Below are positions 1 to 8,851 of a stretch of 49,417 bases of DNA, piece by piece. Each line of letters starts with the position of its first letter. Positions within the stretch are counted from its first letter, which is position 1. Source of the stretch: Casp-actino8 sp964513215 (GTDB lineage: Bacteria > Actinomycetota > Acidimicrobiia > Acidimicrobiales > Ilumatobacteraceae); the NCBI GenBank assembly GCA_964513215.1, contig CAZELU010000012.1, forward strand, positions 1-49,417. Direction: 5' to 3'. A program made the translations under genes and the position numbers. Below the pieces are notes generated by a model. It did not search any database and was not told the origin of the DNA. It worked only from the letters and a program-made list of their open reading frames with translations.

Positions 1-14
1 GGAATTAGTCGAAG

Positions 15-48
15 CAGAACCCCGATCGCGTGAGCGGTCGGGGTTCTG
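15..48 (+). terminator. Hairpin, probable terminator of the gene left of the window
   Basis: Arms at 15-27 and 36-48 pair over 13 bp with one G-T wobble around an 8-base loop. The 3' side is followed by only a short T-containing stretch, not a clean T-run. It sits before the GTG start at 128 and nothing upstream is coded in the window, so it most likely ends a gene lying further left. The strand is assumed. Confidence 0.55.
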
Positions 49-127
49 TGCTTTCCGGGCTCGAATTCTCACGCGTCTCTTACCGAAACTCTTCGTTCGT
101 GAGAACCGGACTCGGTACGGTCGAAAC

Positions 128-616
128 GTGAACACGTTTCTCGGTCTCCCTGCTCATCCGCTCTTCGTGCATCTCCCGGTGGTGCTGATCCCGCTGGGTT
201 TCATCGGCGCACTCTTCATGCTCGCCCGCCCCGCGTGGTGGCAGCGTTTCGCTTGGCCGACAGTAATCGTCACGGCGGTGGGCACCCTCGGTGCGATCTT
301 GGCTGCTAATAGTGGCGAAGCGCTCGAGGAAGCAGTTCGTGATCGCAGTGTTCGGGCCTTGGTGCGCGAGCACGTGGAGGCCGGTGACATGGCCCGCGGT
401 GCGGCGATCGTCTTCCTCATCGTGATGCTTGTCGCGGTCTTCGCGCCGCGTTTCGTGAAGACGATCGCGGCCAAGAAGTGGTGGAGGCCCTTGGTGATCG
501 TGGCTGTTGTGGCGAGTGGAGCGTTCTCCAGTTGGTCGATGTACGACGCGGGCCACTCGGGCGCCAAGTCGGTATGGAACGAAGTCAAGGTGACCGGCGA
601 GGGCGACGGCGACTGA
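128..616 (+). CDS. DUF2231-type small integral membrane protein
   Basis: A 162-residue membrane protein of unknown function. The N-terminus GLPAHPLFVHLPVVLIPLG is the hallmark of the DUF2231 family (conserved His pair in the first membrane segment). Four hydrophobic segments are visible at about residues 14-34, 40-60, 92-110 and 118-136, with a polar, charged loop between the second and third. The start is GTG at 128; no strong ribosome binding site precedes it. The gene ends at 616, directly abutting the stop codon of the convergent ABC-transporter gene. Some DUF2231 proteins are associated with heme or redox membrane systems, but nothing here fixes a role. Confidence 0.8.
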   Translation: MNTFLGLPAHPLFVHLPVVLIPLGFIGALFMLARPAWWQRFAWPTVIVTAVGTLGAILAANSGEALEEAVRDRSVRALVREHVEAGDMARGAAIVFLIVMLVAVFAPRFVKTIAAKKWWRPLVIVAVVASGAFSSWSMYDAGHSGAKSVWNEVKVTGEGDGD

Positions 617-3244
617 TCAACCGGTGTAACTGGCCACCACGTCGGGGTGGTTCACCACCTCGGCCGGCGTGCCGTTGGCGATCACCCGGCCGAGATTCAT
701 GGCGACCAAGCGGTCGCACACTCGGGTGAGAACCGGCAGGTCGTGTTCGATGATCACGATGCCTACGCCAGTGCGCTCACGCCAGGCCAACACGCTGTCG
801 CCGAAGTTCTCGCGCTCGGTACTCGACAGGCCAGCAGTCGGTTCGTCGAGCAAGACGAGGGTGGGCGACGACGCGAAGGCACAGGTCATCTCGAGCACGC
901 GGCGCAGTCCGGTGGGCAGAGATCCGACCTGAACGTGGCGGTACTGCGCGATGCCGAACTCGTCGAGGAGTTGGCGCGCACGCTTTTCGTCGTGGCTCGA
1001 ACCGAGCGCCACCAGGACGGTTTCGAGAACGGTGAGACTCGGGAACAACTGCGCCGACTGGAACGAACGAGCGATACCGAGTCGGGCGCGCGCGGTGGGT
1101 CCGAGTCTCGAGACGTCGCGGCCGCAGAAGATCACACGGCCCGACTGCGGGCGGGTGAATCCGGAGACGATTTCGAAGAGGGTCGTCTTGCCGGCTCCGT
1201 TGGGGCCGATGAGGCCGACGATCTCGCCGGCATCGACGGTGAGTGACGCGTCTTCGACGGCCGTGATCGAACCGAAGCGACGAGTGACCGTCTCGACGTC
1301 GAGCAAACGTCCGCTCGGGCGTTGTGTGCTGAACGGTTCGCGCTCGAGATGGACGGCGTGCTCTTCTTCGGTCACGGTGGTGGGGCGCATCCGATTGCGA
1401 ATGGCTTCGAACAGCCCGGTGATGCCACGCGGTTGCTGTGTCACGAGAATCAGCCAGATTCCGGCGATGCCGGCGCGAGCTTCGGCCGGCGGTTGGAGGA
1501 ACAAGGGCAGTCCCACCAGATACGCCGCGCCCAACACCGGTCCGATGAGCGATCCGAGTCCGCCGATCACGGCCACGGTGACGGCATCGATGGACAGCGC
1601 GACCGGGAAGTTGGCCGACGACAACGACGTGTAAGCGTGGGCGTAGATCGCGCCGCCGATTCCGGCCACCAATCCGCCGGCGAAGGCCAACTGCAATTTG
1701 GTCGACACTGCCGACACGGCCATGGCCCGTGCGGCGTCTTCGTTGTCGCGCACGGCCACCACGTTGCGTGCGAAAGCGGTGCGACGGATCCAACGTACGA
1801 GTAACAGCACCGCCACCAGTGCGGCCAGGGCGACCCAGTAGTAGCCACGTCCGGACGCCAGATCGATGCCACCGATCGAACCGCTCGGACGTGAGGGAGA
1901 TTGGCGAGTGCCGAGCAGCCAGCCGCGATCGAGGAGATAGGCCGACGTGACGAGCGCGAACGACAATGTGGCCACGGCCAATTGCGGTCCGCGCACGCGC
2001 AGCGACGGCACGGCGATGAGTGCCGACACGGCACCGGCGATCACGGCTCCGCACACGACGGCGACAGGGAACGGAATGTTGTCGGCGGCGGCACGAATGG
2101 AGACCGCGCCGGCCAGACCGCCGAGAGCGAACTGAGCGAGAGTGAGTTGACCGCCCAGGCCGGTGACGAGATTGACCGAGATGCCGACGATCGCCACCGC
2201 GATCACGAGGGTGGCGTTCACGGCGTCGCTGGCGTTGGCGTACATCGGCACCGTGGCCGCGGCCGCGACAGCGATCACCGCGATGGCGATCGAGAGCGGT
2301 CGGAGCGGAGCGCGATGGGGAGCGCCGACCTGTGTCCAAGGTTCGGCGGCCTTGCGCCCGCGCTGCCGTTCGGCCGCCAAGGCCAGTGCGACCGCGGCGA
2401 GGATGACGATTTCGATCCATCCTTTGGCGCCGTCGTTGGTGGTCATGATCTGTTCGATCACACCGATGGCGAGCGCGACCGCGACGGCCACGCCGAAACT
2501 GGCGAAGCGAGCGATCGCGGCGGCGGCGAGTCCACGCAAGAGCAATTCGGGTCCGAGGGCTTCGGGAGTCACCACGCCCACCGTGGGGAGAATGAACATG
2601 GCCGCCACAGCCGACACCGCACCGGCCAAGGCCCACGACCACACCATCATCGTGCGCGGTGGAACGCCGCTCATCGACGCGACATCGGGGTTGGCGGCGG
2701 CACCGCGAATGGCCAGGCCGGTCTTCGACAACCACAAGAACACACCGAGCCCGAGCAGGAGAAGAGGAGCGACGATTCCTTGCGCCGCGTAGGGCTTGGT
2801 GATGAGCAGCGAACCGATCGATCCGGTGGGCATGCCGGCCGGTTGAGGAAACGCTTCGCCGCTCAGGCCATCAGGGTTGAGTGCGAGCGACAGCACGACG
2901 AAGAACGTGGAGAGGCCGAGCATCGCCACCATCGGAATGACCTTGGGCGACGACGAGAGCGGTTTGACCACCACGACTTCGGTGGCCGCGCCGGCACCAG
3001 CTGATACCAACACGCCGACGGCGAACGCCAACCAGTACGGAATGCCGTACTGCTGAATGGCCAGCGACATGAACGCGGCGCCCAGAAGACCGATGGACGA
3101 GTGGGCGAAGTTGATGACACCCGACGAGCGGTACACCAGAACCAGGCCAGCCGCGAGCAACGCGTACGTGCTGCCGGTGAACAGTCCGAGAGCGACACCA
3201 CCCGTGGTGATGTCGAAGTCACCGAGGGCGACGGCCCACATCAT
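617..3244 (-). CDS. Three-domain fused branched-chain-type ABC transporter (LivH-LivM-LivG)
   Basis: An 875-residue protein that joins what are usually three subunits of a Liv-type importer. Residues about 1-300 are a LivH-like permease (TGSTYALLAAGLVLVYRSSGVINFAHSS region near the start). About 310-620 are a LivM-like permease (NLVTGLGGQLTLAQFALGG). About 645-875 are a LivG-like ATPase with Walker A GPNGAGKT (680-687), a signature LPTGLRR (776-782) that departs from LSGGQ, Walker B LVLLDEP (796-802) and the switch His in EHD (833-835). The frame is open upstream, but ATG at 3244 is chosen because it overlaps the stop of the preceding gene (ATGA) and begins where homology starts. With the 3241-5184 product and the binding protein it would form a complete importer. 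Substrate is unknown; location next to the catabolic island suggests an aromatic or heterocyclic acid rather than an amino acid. Confidence 0.9.
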   Translation of the reverse strand: MMWAVALGDFDITTGGVALGLFTGSTYALLAAGLVLVYRSSGVINFAHSSIGLLGAAFMSLAIQQYGIPYWLAFAVGVLVSAGAGAATEVVVVKPLSSSPKVIPMVAMLGLSTFFVVLSLALNPDGLSGEAFPQPAGMPTGSIGSLLITKPYAAQGIVAPLLLLGLGVFLWLSKTGLAIRGAAANPDVASMSGVPPRTMMVWSWALAGAVSAVAAMFILPTVGVVTPEALGPELLLRGLAAAAIARFASFGVAVAVALAIGVIEQIMTTNDGAKGWIEIVILAAVALALAAERQRGRKAAEPWTQVGAPHRAPLRPLSIAIAVIAVAAAATVPMYANASDAVNATLVIAVAIVGISVNLVTGLGGQLTLAQFALGGLAGAVSIRAAADNIPFPVAVVCGAVIAGAVSALIAVPSLRVRGPQLAVATLSFALVTSAYLLDRGWLLGTRQSPSRPSGSIGGIDLASGRGYYWVALAALVAVLLLVRWIRRTAFARNVVAVRDNEDAARAMAVSAVSTKLQLAFAGGLVAGIGGAIYAHAYTSLSSANFPVALSIDAVTVAVIGGLGSLIGPVLGAAYLVGLPLFLQPPAEARAGIAGIWLILVTQQPRGITGLFEAIRNRMRPTTVTEEEHAVHLEREPFSTQRPSGRLLDVETVTRRFGSITAVEDASLTVDAGEIVGLIGPNGAGKTTLFEIVSGFTRPQSGRVIFCGRDVSRLGPTARARLGIARSFQSAQLFPSLTVLETVLVALGSSHDEKRARQLLDEFGIAQYRHVQVGSLPTGLRRVLEMTCAFASSPTLVLLDEPTAGLSSTERENFGDSVLAWRERTGVGIVIIEHDLPVLTRVCDRLVAMNLGRVIANGTPAEVVNHPDVVASYTG

Positions 3245-5184
3245 GACGCCGCCTTGTTGCTCAGGACCGAACTCATGCCGTCGAGGTGGATGGCGCGAAT
3301 GAGGTCGGGCTGAGCCCGCAATTCTTCGGCCGGGAAATCGGCCACGATCGCACCGCGTTCGATGCACACCGCGCGCTGCGCCAACGACAAGGCCGTCGCG
3401 GTCGACTGCTCGACGATCACCATGGCGACTCCTTCGTCGTTGAGGCGGCGGATGGCCGGTCCGAGATCGGCGATCGCGGCAGGGGAGAGCCCGAGTGTGA
3501 GTTCGTCGATGAGCAACAAGCGCGGACGCAACATCACGGCGCGCGACAGCGCGAGCATCTGGCGTTCGCCACCCGAGAGAGTTCCGGCCGACTGGCGCAG
3601 TCGTTCTTTGAGTTTGGGGAAGGTCTCGAACGCACGCTCACGGGCGGCTCTCATCTCGGTGACGGAGAGAGTGTTGGCGAACAGGCGCAAGTTGTCGTCG
3701 ACCGTGAGCGGTCGGGCGATGGCGGCCTCGGGACTGATGAGCATGAGTCCGGTACCGGCACGTCCGGCCGCGTCGAGTCCGGCCAGATCGACACCCCCGT
3801 ACTGCACACGTCCTGACCACGTCGGATGCAGACCCGCGATGGTTCGCAACAACGTCGTCTTGCCGGCACCGTTCGGTCCGAGGAGAGCGACCACTTCACC
3901 GGGGGCCACCGCGAAGTCGACCGAGAAGAGAACTTGCAGGGCGCCGTAGCCCGAATCGAGCCGTCGGACATCGAGCAACGCTTTGTCGCGAGAACGAGTC
4001 GAACCGACGGCGCTCACCACCGGCTCGGCTACGGGTTCGAGGTCGACGACCGTGAGGCGACGCAGACGGCGAATCGATTGGTGAAGAACGATCAGTGATG
4101 CGATCGTGAGCCACCACGTGTGATGGCGGGGTTCGGCGATGCTGGATGCGACGAGACCGAGTGCGCCTCCGAGTAACCCGCGGCCGATCACTCGACCGAC
4201 GGCGACGGCGCGGCCGATCGGTTCGGGGTCGCACGAGACGATTCCGCTGGCGAACACGATGGCCGCACCCAGACACGCGACCGAGATGCCCCATCCAGTG
4301 GCGGCGCCGACGAGGGTGTGCGACGTGATGCCGGCCAACGCGGCCAATGCACCGATGGCGACGGTGGCGTGCAAGGTCTGGACGAGGCGACTGGTGGTGT
4401 CGGAACGACGCGAATCGATGAGATGTCCGAGACCGCCGATGACCAACGCGCCGAGTGCGCCACCCACGAGAGTGAGCAGCGGGTATCGCGGGCCCACGAC
4501 CGAGTCGCTCTGAATCTGGGCTGCCGCGAGCGGCCACAGGCCGATGGCGAGGAAGGCCATGAGTCCGATCGGACGTTTGATCGCCTCGGCTACTGGCTTC
4601 CCGTCGGCTTCGCGAGCGACCAGGCGCGGATCGTACGTGGACGAGGTGGCGATCGAATCGGGCTGGCTCCAGCCGAGGGCACCGGCGACGATGAGCGCGA
4701 CACCGCCGACGGCAGTGACCACACCCCAGTCGACGACCGGCGACCAGGTCCCGTACGCCAACGCACCGGCCACGCCGACCGCAGCGGCACCGACCGACAG
4801 GGCTGAACCGACGAAGCGCTGTGATTGTGCGCGTTCGATGGCGACCGCATGAGCGAGAACCGTGGCTGACGACGAGGCGATGAGGGCAAGAACTCCGAGT
4901 GTGACCCAACCGGGTTCGCCGATGTCGACGAACCCGATGGCCAGTGCGCCCGCCGCGAGCGCGACGATGCGCCGCGAGCGCGATGCGGCCACCGCATTCG
5001 CGACGCCGATACCGATCACGAGCGCGACAGCGATGAGGGCGAGGAACGGACGAATCGAACGGTCGGCGTCGAACGCGACCACGTCGATGCGCGTGAGAAC
5101 GAGGGGGAGAGGAACCGCGGCGCCGGCGATGGCGAGCAGATCGCACCACTGAGCCGGATCGCGGTACCAGGAGCCCTTCGTCAT
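3241..5184 (-). CDS. Membrane domain fused to LivF-type ABC ATPase
   Basis: A 647-residue protein. The first about 400 residues are strongly hydrophobic, with about a dozen membrane segments arranged like two MFS-like halves. Charged linkers occur near GWSQPDS...PVAEAIKRP and before DKALLDVRRLDSGYG. The last about 230 residues are a LivF-like ATPase: Walker A GPNGAGKT, signature LSGGERQ, Walker B LLLIDEL, and the usual TLGLSP that follows. The usual Pro after the Walker B Glu is Leu. ATG at 5184 overlaps the stop of the binding-protein gene (ATGA), and its own stop overlaps the LivHMG start. What the extra membrane domain does in a transporter that already has both permease domains is unclear; it could be a separate exporter/importer half or a coupling module. 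Confidence 0.85.
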   Translation of the reverse strand: MTKGSWYRDPAQWCDLLAIAGAAVPLPLVLTRIDVVAFDADRSIRPFLALIAVALVIGIGVANAVAASRSRRIVALAAGALAIGFVDIGEPGWVTLGVLALIASSSATVLAHAVAIERAQSQRFVGSALSVGAAAVGVAGALAYGTWSPVVDWGVVTAVGGVALIVAGALGWSQPDSIATSSTYDPRLVAREADGKPVAEAIKRPIGLMAFLAIGLWPLAAAQIQSDSVVGPRYPLLTLVGGALGALVIGGLGHLIDSRRSDTTSRLVQTLHATVAIGALAALAGITSHTLVGAATGWGISVACLGAAIVFASGIVSCDPEPIGRAVAVGRVIGRGLLGGALGLVASSIAEPRHHTWWLTIASLIVLHQSIRRLRRLTVVDLEPVAEPVVSAVGSTRSRDKALLDVRRLDSGYGALQVLFSVDFAVAPGEVVALLGPNGAGKTTLLRTIAGLHPTWSGRVQYGGVDLAGLDAAGRAGTGLMLISPEAAIARPLTVDDNLRLFANTLSVTEMRAARERAFETFPKLKERLRQSAGTLSGGERQMLALSRAVMLRPRLLLIDELTLGLSPAAIADLGPAIRRLNDEGVAMVIVEQSTATALSLAQRAVCIERGAIVADFPAEELRAQPDLIRAIHLDGMSSVLSNKAAS

Positions 5185-6613
5185 GACGGGAAGTCCACCG
5201 TTTCCTCGGTGAGCGTGAAGCACAGGCAGTTGGAATCCCAGATGGTCGCGCGGAAGCCGGCCACTCCGTCGAACGAACCAGGTGTGAACGCGGACGCGTA
5301 GTTCGATGCGCTCATCCACGACGATCCGAGCGCGGTGAATTGTTCGGCCAGCGCCGCGGCGGTGAGCGCGCGCCCGGTCAGACCCCGACCAGCTTGTTCG
5401 AGAAGGGCCACCGCATCGCAGTACACGAGGGCTTCACGCATGTTGGCGCGTTCGGCGAAGGTGTGGCCGGCCGCGGACAGTACGTCGATGCAGCGCTGTT
5501 CGGACGCATTGCCCGGTCGTGGGTATTCGGAATCGGCGATGTCGAAGGCGGGCTGGATGGAGATGCCGATCGAGCCATCGAGTGCCATCGGCATCTCTCG
5601 CTTGATGAAATCGGGGTTGTCGAACGACGTGATCGCGTAGCGCGGGAAGTACTCCTGTGGAATCGCGGTGGTGACCAGGAACGCCAGTAGACGCGATCCG
5701 CCGACGACGATCACGCGGTCGATGCCCTGATCCTTGAACTCGAGAACGGCTTGATCCTGGCCGGCTTNNNNNNNNNNNNNNNNNNNNNNNNNNNNNNNNN
5801 NNNNNNNNNNNNNNNNNNNNNNNNNNNNNNNNNNNNNNNNNNNNNNNNNNNNNNNNNNNNNNNNNNNTGGATGTCGGTGGGTTCGACGCCGAGCGACGCG
5901 AGAGTGGGGGCGAGATCTTCCTCGACCACCCGGCGGTTCTCGGGGCTATCGATACCGACGATGCCGAGTTTGGCGCCATCGGCGAAGAACTGGTTGTCGG
6001 ACAAAGCGATGGCGAGACCGCGCAGCAACTTCCCGTACTCGGGCATGATCGGCTGCCAGAGATACGGCGAGAACTCCTCGAGAGTCTTCTGATCGACCGG
6101 GAAGAACGTCTGGTCGATCATGAGCGTCTGACGATTGGCGTAGCACGGCCGCGCGTTCGACTGCACCTGGCCGTACAGGACCACCGCGAACACGGGATCG
6201 TCTTCGGTGAACGTGCGGCACAGCTTCTCTTCGGTGTCGGGGCTGTCGAGAAGCGCATCGAACACGACGATCACCGGTTCGATGGTCCGGCCTCCGATTC
6301 CGCCGCGAGAGTTGGCGTCGGCGACCAGGGCCTCGATCTGACCCTTCACGTCGCCCACATCAGGTGAGTCGAAGCGCAACAACTTCTTCAACTGTGTCTG
6401 GTCGACGATGATGAAGCCGATCTTCACGGTGGTGTCGGTGACACCGGGTCCGGAGAGGTCATCCGATGCGTCGCCGCCCGATGTGCTCGCCGACTCGACG
6501 GCGGCACTGGCCCGCGCCGCTTCACGAGCGAGTTCGGTGCGCTTGGGCCCGCAGGCGCCGACGACCAGTCCGAGCAGAGCGATGCCGACGACGAGGCGAC
6601 TGGTTCGAGTCAC
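5181..6613 (-). CDS. Liv-type ABC substrate-binding lipoprotein, interrupted by an assembly gap
   Basis: Extracytoplasmic binding protein of the importer, roughly 475 residues if the gap were 100 bases. GTG at 6613 overlaps the previous stop (GTGA). The N-terminus is a lipoprotein signal with hydrophobic residues 7-20 and lipobox VVGAC (Cys21). It is followed by a Ser/Ala/Thr-rich linker and then VTDTTVKIGFIIVD, typical of Peripla_BP_6 proteins. The N-terminal part runs to 5868 and the C-terminal part (QDQAVLEFKDQGIDRVIVVGG onward) from 5767 to 5181. The two parts are in different reading frames as printed, because the 100-N filler is not the true length. A single intact gene needs a real gap length of 2 modulo 3. 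The gene is therefore probably whole, not a pseudogene. Confidence 0.85.
5768..5867. other. Assembly gap of exactly 100 N
   Basis: One hundred consecutive undetermined bases, the conventional filler for a scaffold join of unknown length. It lies inside the substrate-binding-protein gene and breaks its frame. Confidence 0.99.
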
Positions 6614-7608
6614 TTGCGTCCCCACTCGCTCACACGGGGGTTCTTGGCGAATGCTTCGAGAGGCTTGGTATCCATGCGGCGCGGGTCTTTCGACAGCGCG
6701 GCCTTGGCGAATGCGATCGTGAGTCCGGCGATCAGGCATCGGACTTCGCCGTCGAGGGCCTGCGACTCGGGAGTGGGGTCGGCATCGAGGAAACCGCGTG
6801 CCGTCGTGGTGTCGCCCGGGTGTCCCATCACCATGTGCGAACCACCGTCGATGACCACGTACCGGCTGAGCACGTGCGACGACACTGCGCGATCGAACGT
6901 GGCCTTGACCGGATCGTGATCGGCGCCGCCTTTGTATCGATCGGCGCTCTGGCGAATCACACCGTCGTCGGATCCGGAGATGAGAAGGACGGGGACGTCG
7001 TCGAGAACCGGTAGCACGGTGTCTTTGGGATGACCGAGCATGAGGGCCGGCATGGTGTGCGCGCCGTACGTGATGACTCCGCGCAATCCGGGGAACCATT
7101 CGCGTTTCGCATTCTCGAGCGCGACGGTGCCGCCGGCCGAGTGTCCGATGAGAACGAAGCGACTGGCGTCGATGAGACCAGTGATTGGCCCTTCGCGTTC
7201 GAGGCGATGGAGGGCGCCGAGCAGAGGAGCAATGGCCGTGGCGCTGGGCCGGGTTCCGTAGGTGTCGGGAGCGACCGCGGTGATGTCGAGGCCGGGTGAC
7301 AACGCGTGGTTGCCCGGCATGAGTTCGTCGACGAAGTCGAACGTGATCGTGGCGATTCCTTCGTTCGCCAGTGACACCGCGAGCCAGCGGTACTGATCGG
7401 AGCCGACATTGATGCCCGGCATGATGATCGCGAGCGGCCAAGGCGCTTGGTCGGTGAGCGCAGGCAGCATTCCCGACAGTCGTTCGGCATCGCTGCCGGT
7501 GTACTCGGCCGGGTAGTGCAGTCGGAAGTGAACCGTGTCGTGTGGTGCGCGCGCCTGGTGGATCTTGGCTGCTCCGTGCAGGGCGCGAATGAGTGGTTTG
7601 TTGGTCAC
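6610..7608 (-). CDS. Alpha/beta hydrolase, chlorophyllase/dienelactone-hydrolase-like
   Basis: A 332-residue serine hydrolase. The nucleophile elbow is GHSAGG. The oxyanion region is PLAIIMPGINVGSDQYRWLA. An acid candidate is in LLISGSDDGVI and the His candidate in DGGSHMVMG. The fold start (IIMPG...YRWLAVSLANEG) and the GHS-x-GG elbow resemble the chlorophyllase/platelet-activating-factor-acetylhydrolase-like branch, by eye only. No signal peptide is seen, so it should be cytoplasmic. GTG at 7608 overlaps the stop of the upstream small gene (GTGA), and the stop overlaps the binding-protein start. Being inside the transporter operon suggests it acts first on the imported substrate, for example removing an ester group. 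A generic carboxylesterase is equally possible. Confidence 0.8.
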   Translation of the reverse strand: MTNKPLIRALHGAAKIHQARAPHDTVHFRLHYPAEYTGSDAERLSGMLPALTDQAPWPLAIIMPGINVGSDQYRWLAVSLANEGIATITFDFVDELMPGNHALSPGLDITAVAPDTYGTRPSATAIAPLLGALHRLEREGPITGLIDASRFVLIGHSAGGTVALENAKREWFPGLRGVITYGAHTMPALMLGHPKDTVLPVLDDVPVLLISGSDDGVIRQSADRYKGGADHDPVKATFDRAVSSHVLSRYVVIDGGSHMVMGHPGDTTTARGFLDADPTPESQALDGEVRCLIAGLTIAFAKAALSKDPRRMDTKPLEAFAKNPRVSEWGRK

Positions 7609-7877
7609 GACGCTGAGCTTTCGGCTGCGACTCGCGCGCGAATGGATTCGATGCGGCGGCGCCGTTGCTTCTCGCGACGAACGAGGAGCCAGATGACGAA
7701 CGCTCCGATCGCACTCACCACGGCCGAGACGACACCGGTGGACTGGCCGCGTAACCATGACGTCACGGGGTCGAAGACTTCCTCGGCCATCAGGCCGGTC
7801 ACGTACGTGAGGAATCCGACCAACGGGCCGAGCCAGACGTAGCGCGATACACCGCGGCTGCCTGCTGTTCCCGACAT
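7605..7877 (-). CDS. Small two-segment membrane protein
   Basis: A 90-residue protein with two hydrophobic segments (about residues 13-30 and 48-66). A short Arg/Lys-rich tail (RREKQRRRRIESIRARV) that should be cytoplasmic follows the second. ATG at 7877 has a good ribosome binding site (GAGGGG, 4-5 bases upstream). Its stop is overlapped by the hydrolase start. No family is recognised; its position in the importer operon, 37 bases after the cupin gene, suggests an accessory membrane component. Confidence 0.75.
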   Translation of the reverse strand: MSGTAGSRGVSRYVWLGPLVGFLTYVTGLMAEEVFDPVTSWLRGQSTGVVSAVVSAIGAFVIWLLVRREKQRRRRIESIRARVAAESSAS

Positions 7878-7914
7878 CGTCCCCTCTTTCGTGTCGCCGG
7901 TTGTGGTGGTTCGT

Positions 7915-8808
7915 CTATTGGTAGAGCGGGTCGGGCATCGGTCCGACCGAACGCGAGCGAACCGGCTGCACGATGGTGGGGGCGACCGTGTGCTTCAGTT
8001 CGGGACCCCAGTTGACCGCGTTGCCCTTCATCTCGATCGAGGCTTCGGTGGTGTACCAGTCGACGAGATCGCCGTCGCAGCGCAACAACCAGGTGCAGCC
8101 GACTTCTTCGGCCGCGGTGAAGTCACCGTGACGCACGAGGGCCGGGCGGAAGAAGTACGTGCCTGGCCACATCTTGCCGAAGTTGTAATCGAAGCCGCCC
8201 TCGAGGCAATACGCCTCTTCGTACACCGGATGATGGGCGAGCGGATGCTCGCGCCAACCCGGCTTGGCCTTGATGAGGCGGGTGTAGAAACCGGTCTTGG
8301 CGTCGCGGTGCAACATCTTGATGAACAGTCCGGGAACCGGTGTTCCTCCGAGATCGAATCGCATCGGGCTGCCGATCTCGACTGGCAACCACTCTTCTTC
8401 GGCACTGTGGTGGATGACGAGCACTTGATCGTCGCGAACTCCGGCGCGGTCGGCTGAGGCCAGATCGAAACCCCAGTCGCCGTACTCACGGAAGAACAAG
8501 ATCTCGGTACCGGCCTTCACCGAGATGGCCGGGGTCAGAACACCGGTGGGGGCCATCCAGTAGCCGCCGGGCCCCAAACGCTCGTCGCCGATGGTCATCT
8601 CGCCCGACAGGACGAACCACTCGGTTTCGGCGTGGTGCACACCGGCTGGACGATGCCAGTCGGTGACGAACTGGACCTTGGCCGACAGAGAGCCGTCCTC
8701 TTCGTCGTAAGCGAGGTTGCGCTGCCGAGCAGTTCCGTCGGCGTGGACGAATTCGCCCACGTGCCAGATGTAGTCACGTTCGTCGACGAGTTCGACGTGC
8801 GGTCGCAT
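7915..8808 (-). CDS. Two-cupin-domain protein
   Basis: A 297-residue protein with two cupin barrels. The first has WHRPAGVHHAETEWFVLSG around residues 51-69 (His-rich metal-binding motif 1) and the GPGGYWMAPTG turn. The second has EHPLAHHPVYEEAYCLEGGF, GTYFFRP and VRHGDF. Such bicupins (ChrR/DUF4437-like) bind a divalent metal and may be dioxygenases, hydrolases or sensors. ATG at 8808 has a strong ribosome binding site (GGAGGAGG). The gene follows iclR on the same strand, separated by 43 bases that contain a perfect GGAAC/GTTCC palindrome, so it appears to be the first IclR-controlled gene of the uptake operon. Exact reaction unknown; a metal-dependent ring-cleaving or lyase role in the pathway would fit. 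Confidence 0.8.
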   Translation of the reverse strand: MRPHVELVDERDYIWHVGEFVHADGTARQRNLAYDEEDGSLSAKVQFVTDWHRPAGVHHAETEWFVLSGEMTIGDERLGPGGYWMAPTGVLTPAISVKAGTEILFFREYGDWGFDLASADRAGVRDDQVLVIHHSAEEEWLPVEIGSPMRFDLGGTPVPGLFIKMLHRDAKTGFYTRLIKAKPGWREHPLAHHPVYEEAYCLEGGFDYNFGKMWPGTYFFRPALVRHGDFTAAEEVGCTWLLRCDGDLVDWYTTEASIEMKGNAVNWGPELKHTVAPTIVQPVRSRSVGPMPDPLYQ

Positions 8809-8836
8809 GGCCCCTCCTCCGTGCGGTTCTTACTTT

Positions 8837-8851
8837 CGGAACGCCGTTCCG
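8837..8851. promoter_or_regulatory. Palindromic operator candidate upstream of the cupin/transporter operon
   Basis: CGGAACGCCGTTCCG is a perfect inverted repeat (7-base arms, one central base), 28 bases upstream of the cupin ATG and immediately beyond the iclR stop. On the minus strand a -10-like TATGCT (rc of 8861-8866) lies 9 bases upstream of it, so a bound protein would sit over the start of transcription. The GGAA...TTCC arrangement is like the E. coli IclR consensus (TGGAAATNATTTCCA). Confidence 0.6.

Noticed and set aside
1..60. A tRNA or small RNA at the left edge
   Set aside because: The strong hairpin has no cloverleaf around it and no CCA end; a terminator is the simplest reading.
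617..3367. Longer N-termini for the ABC and other genes (for example a start at 3367 for LivHMG)
   Set aside because: The extra residues are Arg-rich and without homology. Starts that overlap the previous stop as ATGA or GTGA agree with where homology begins.
5181..6613. Two separate or broken binding-protein genes
   Set aside because: The break coincides with the 100-N filler and both sides are intact coding sequence, so a gap artefact is the simpler explanation.
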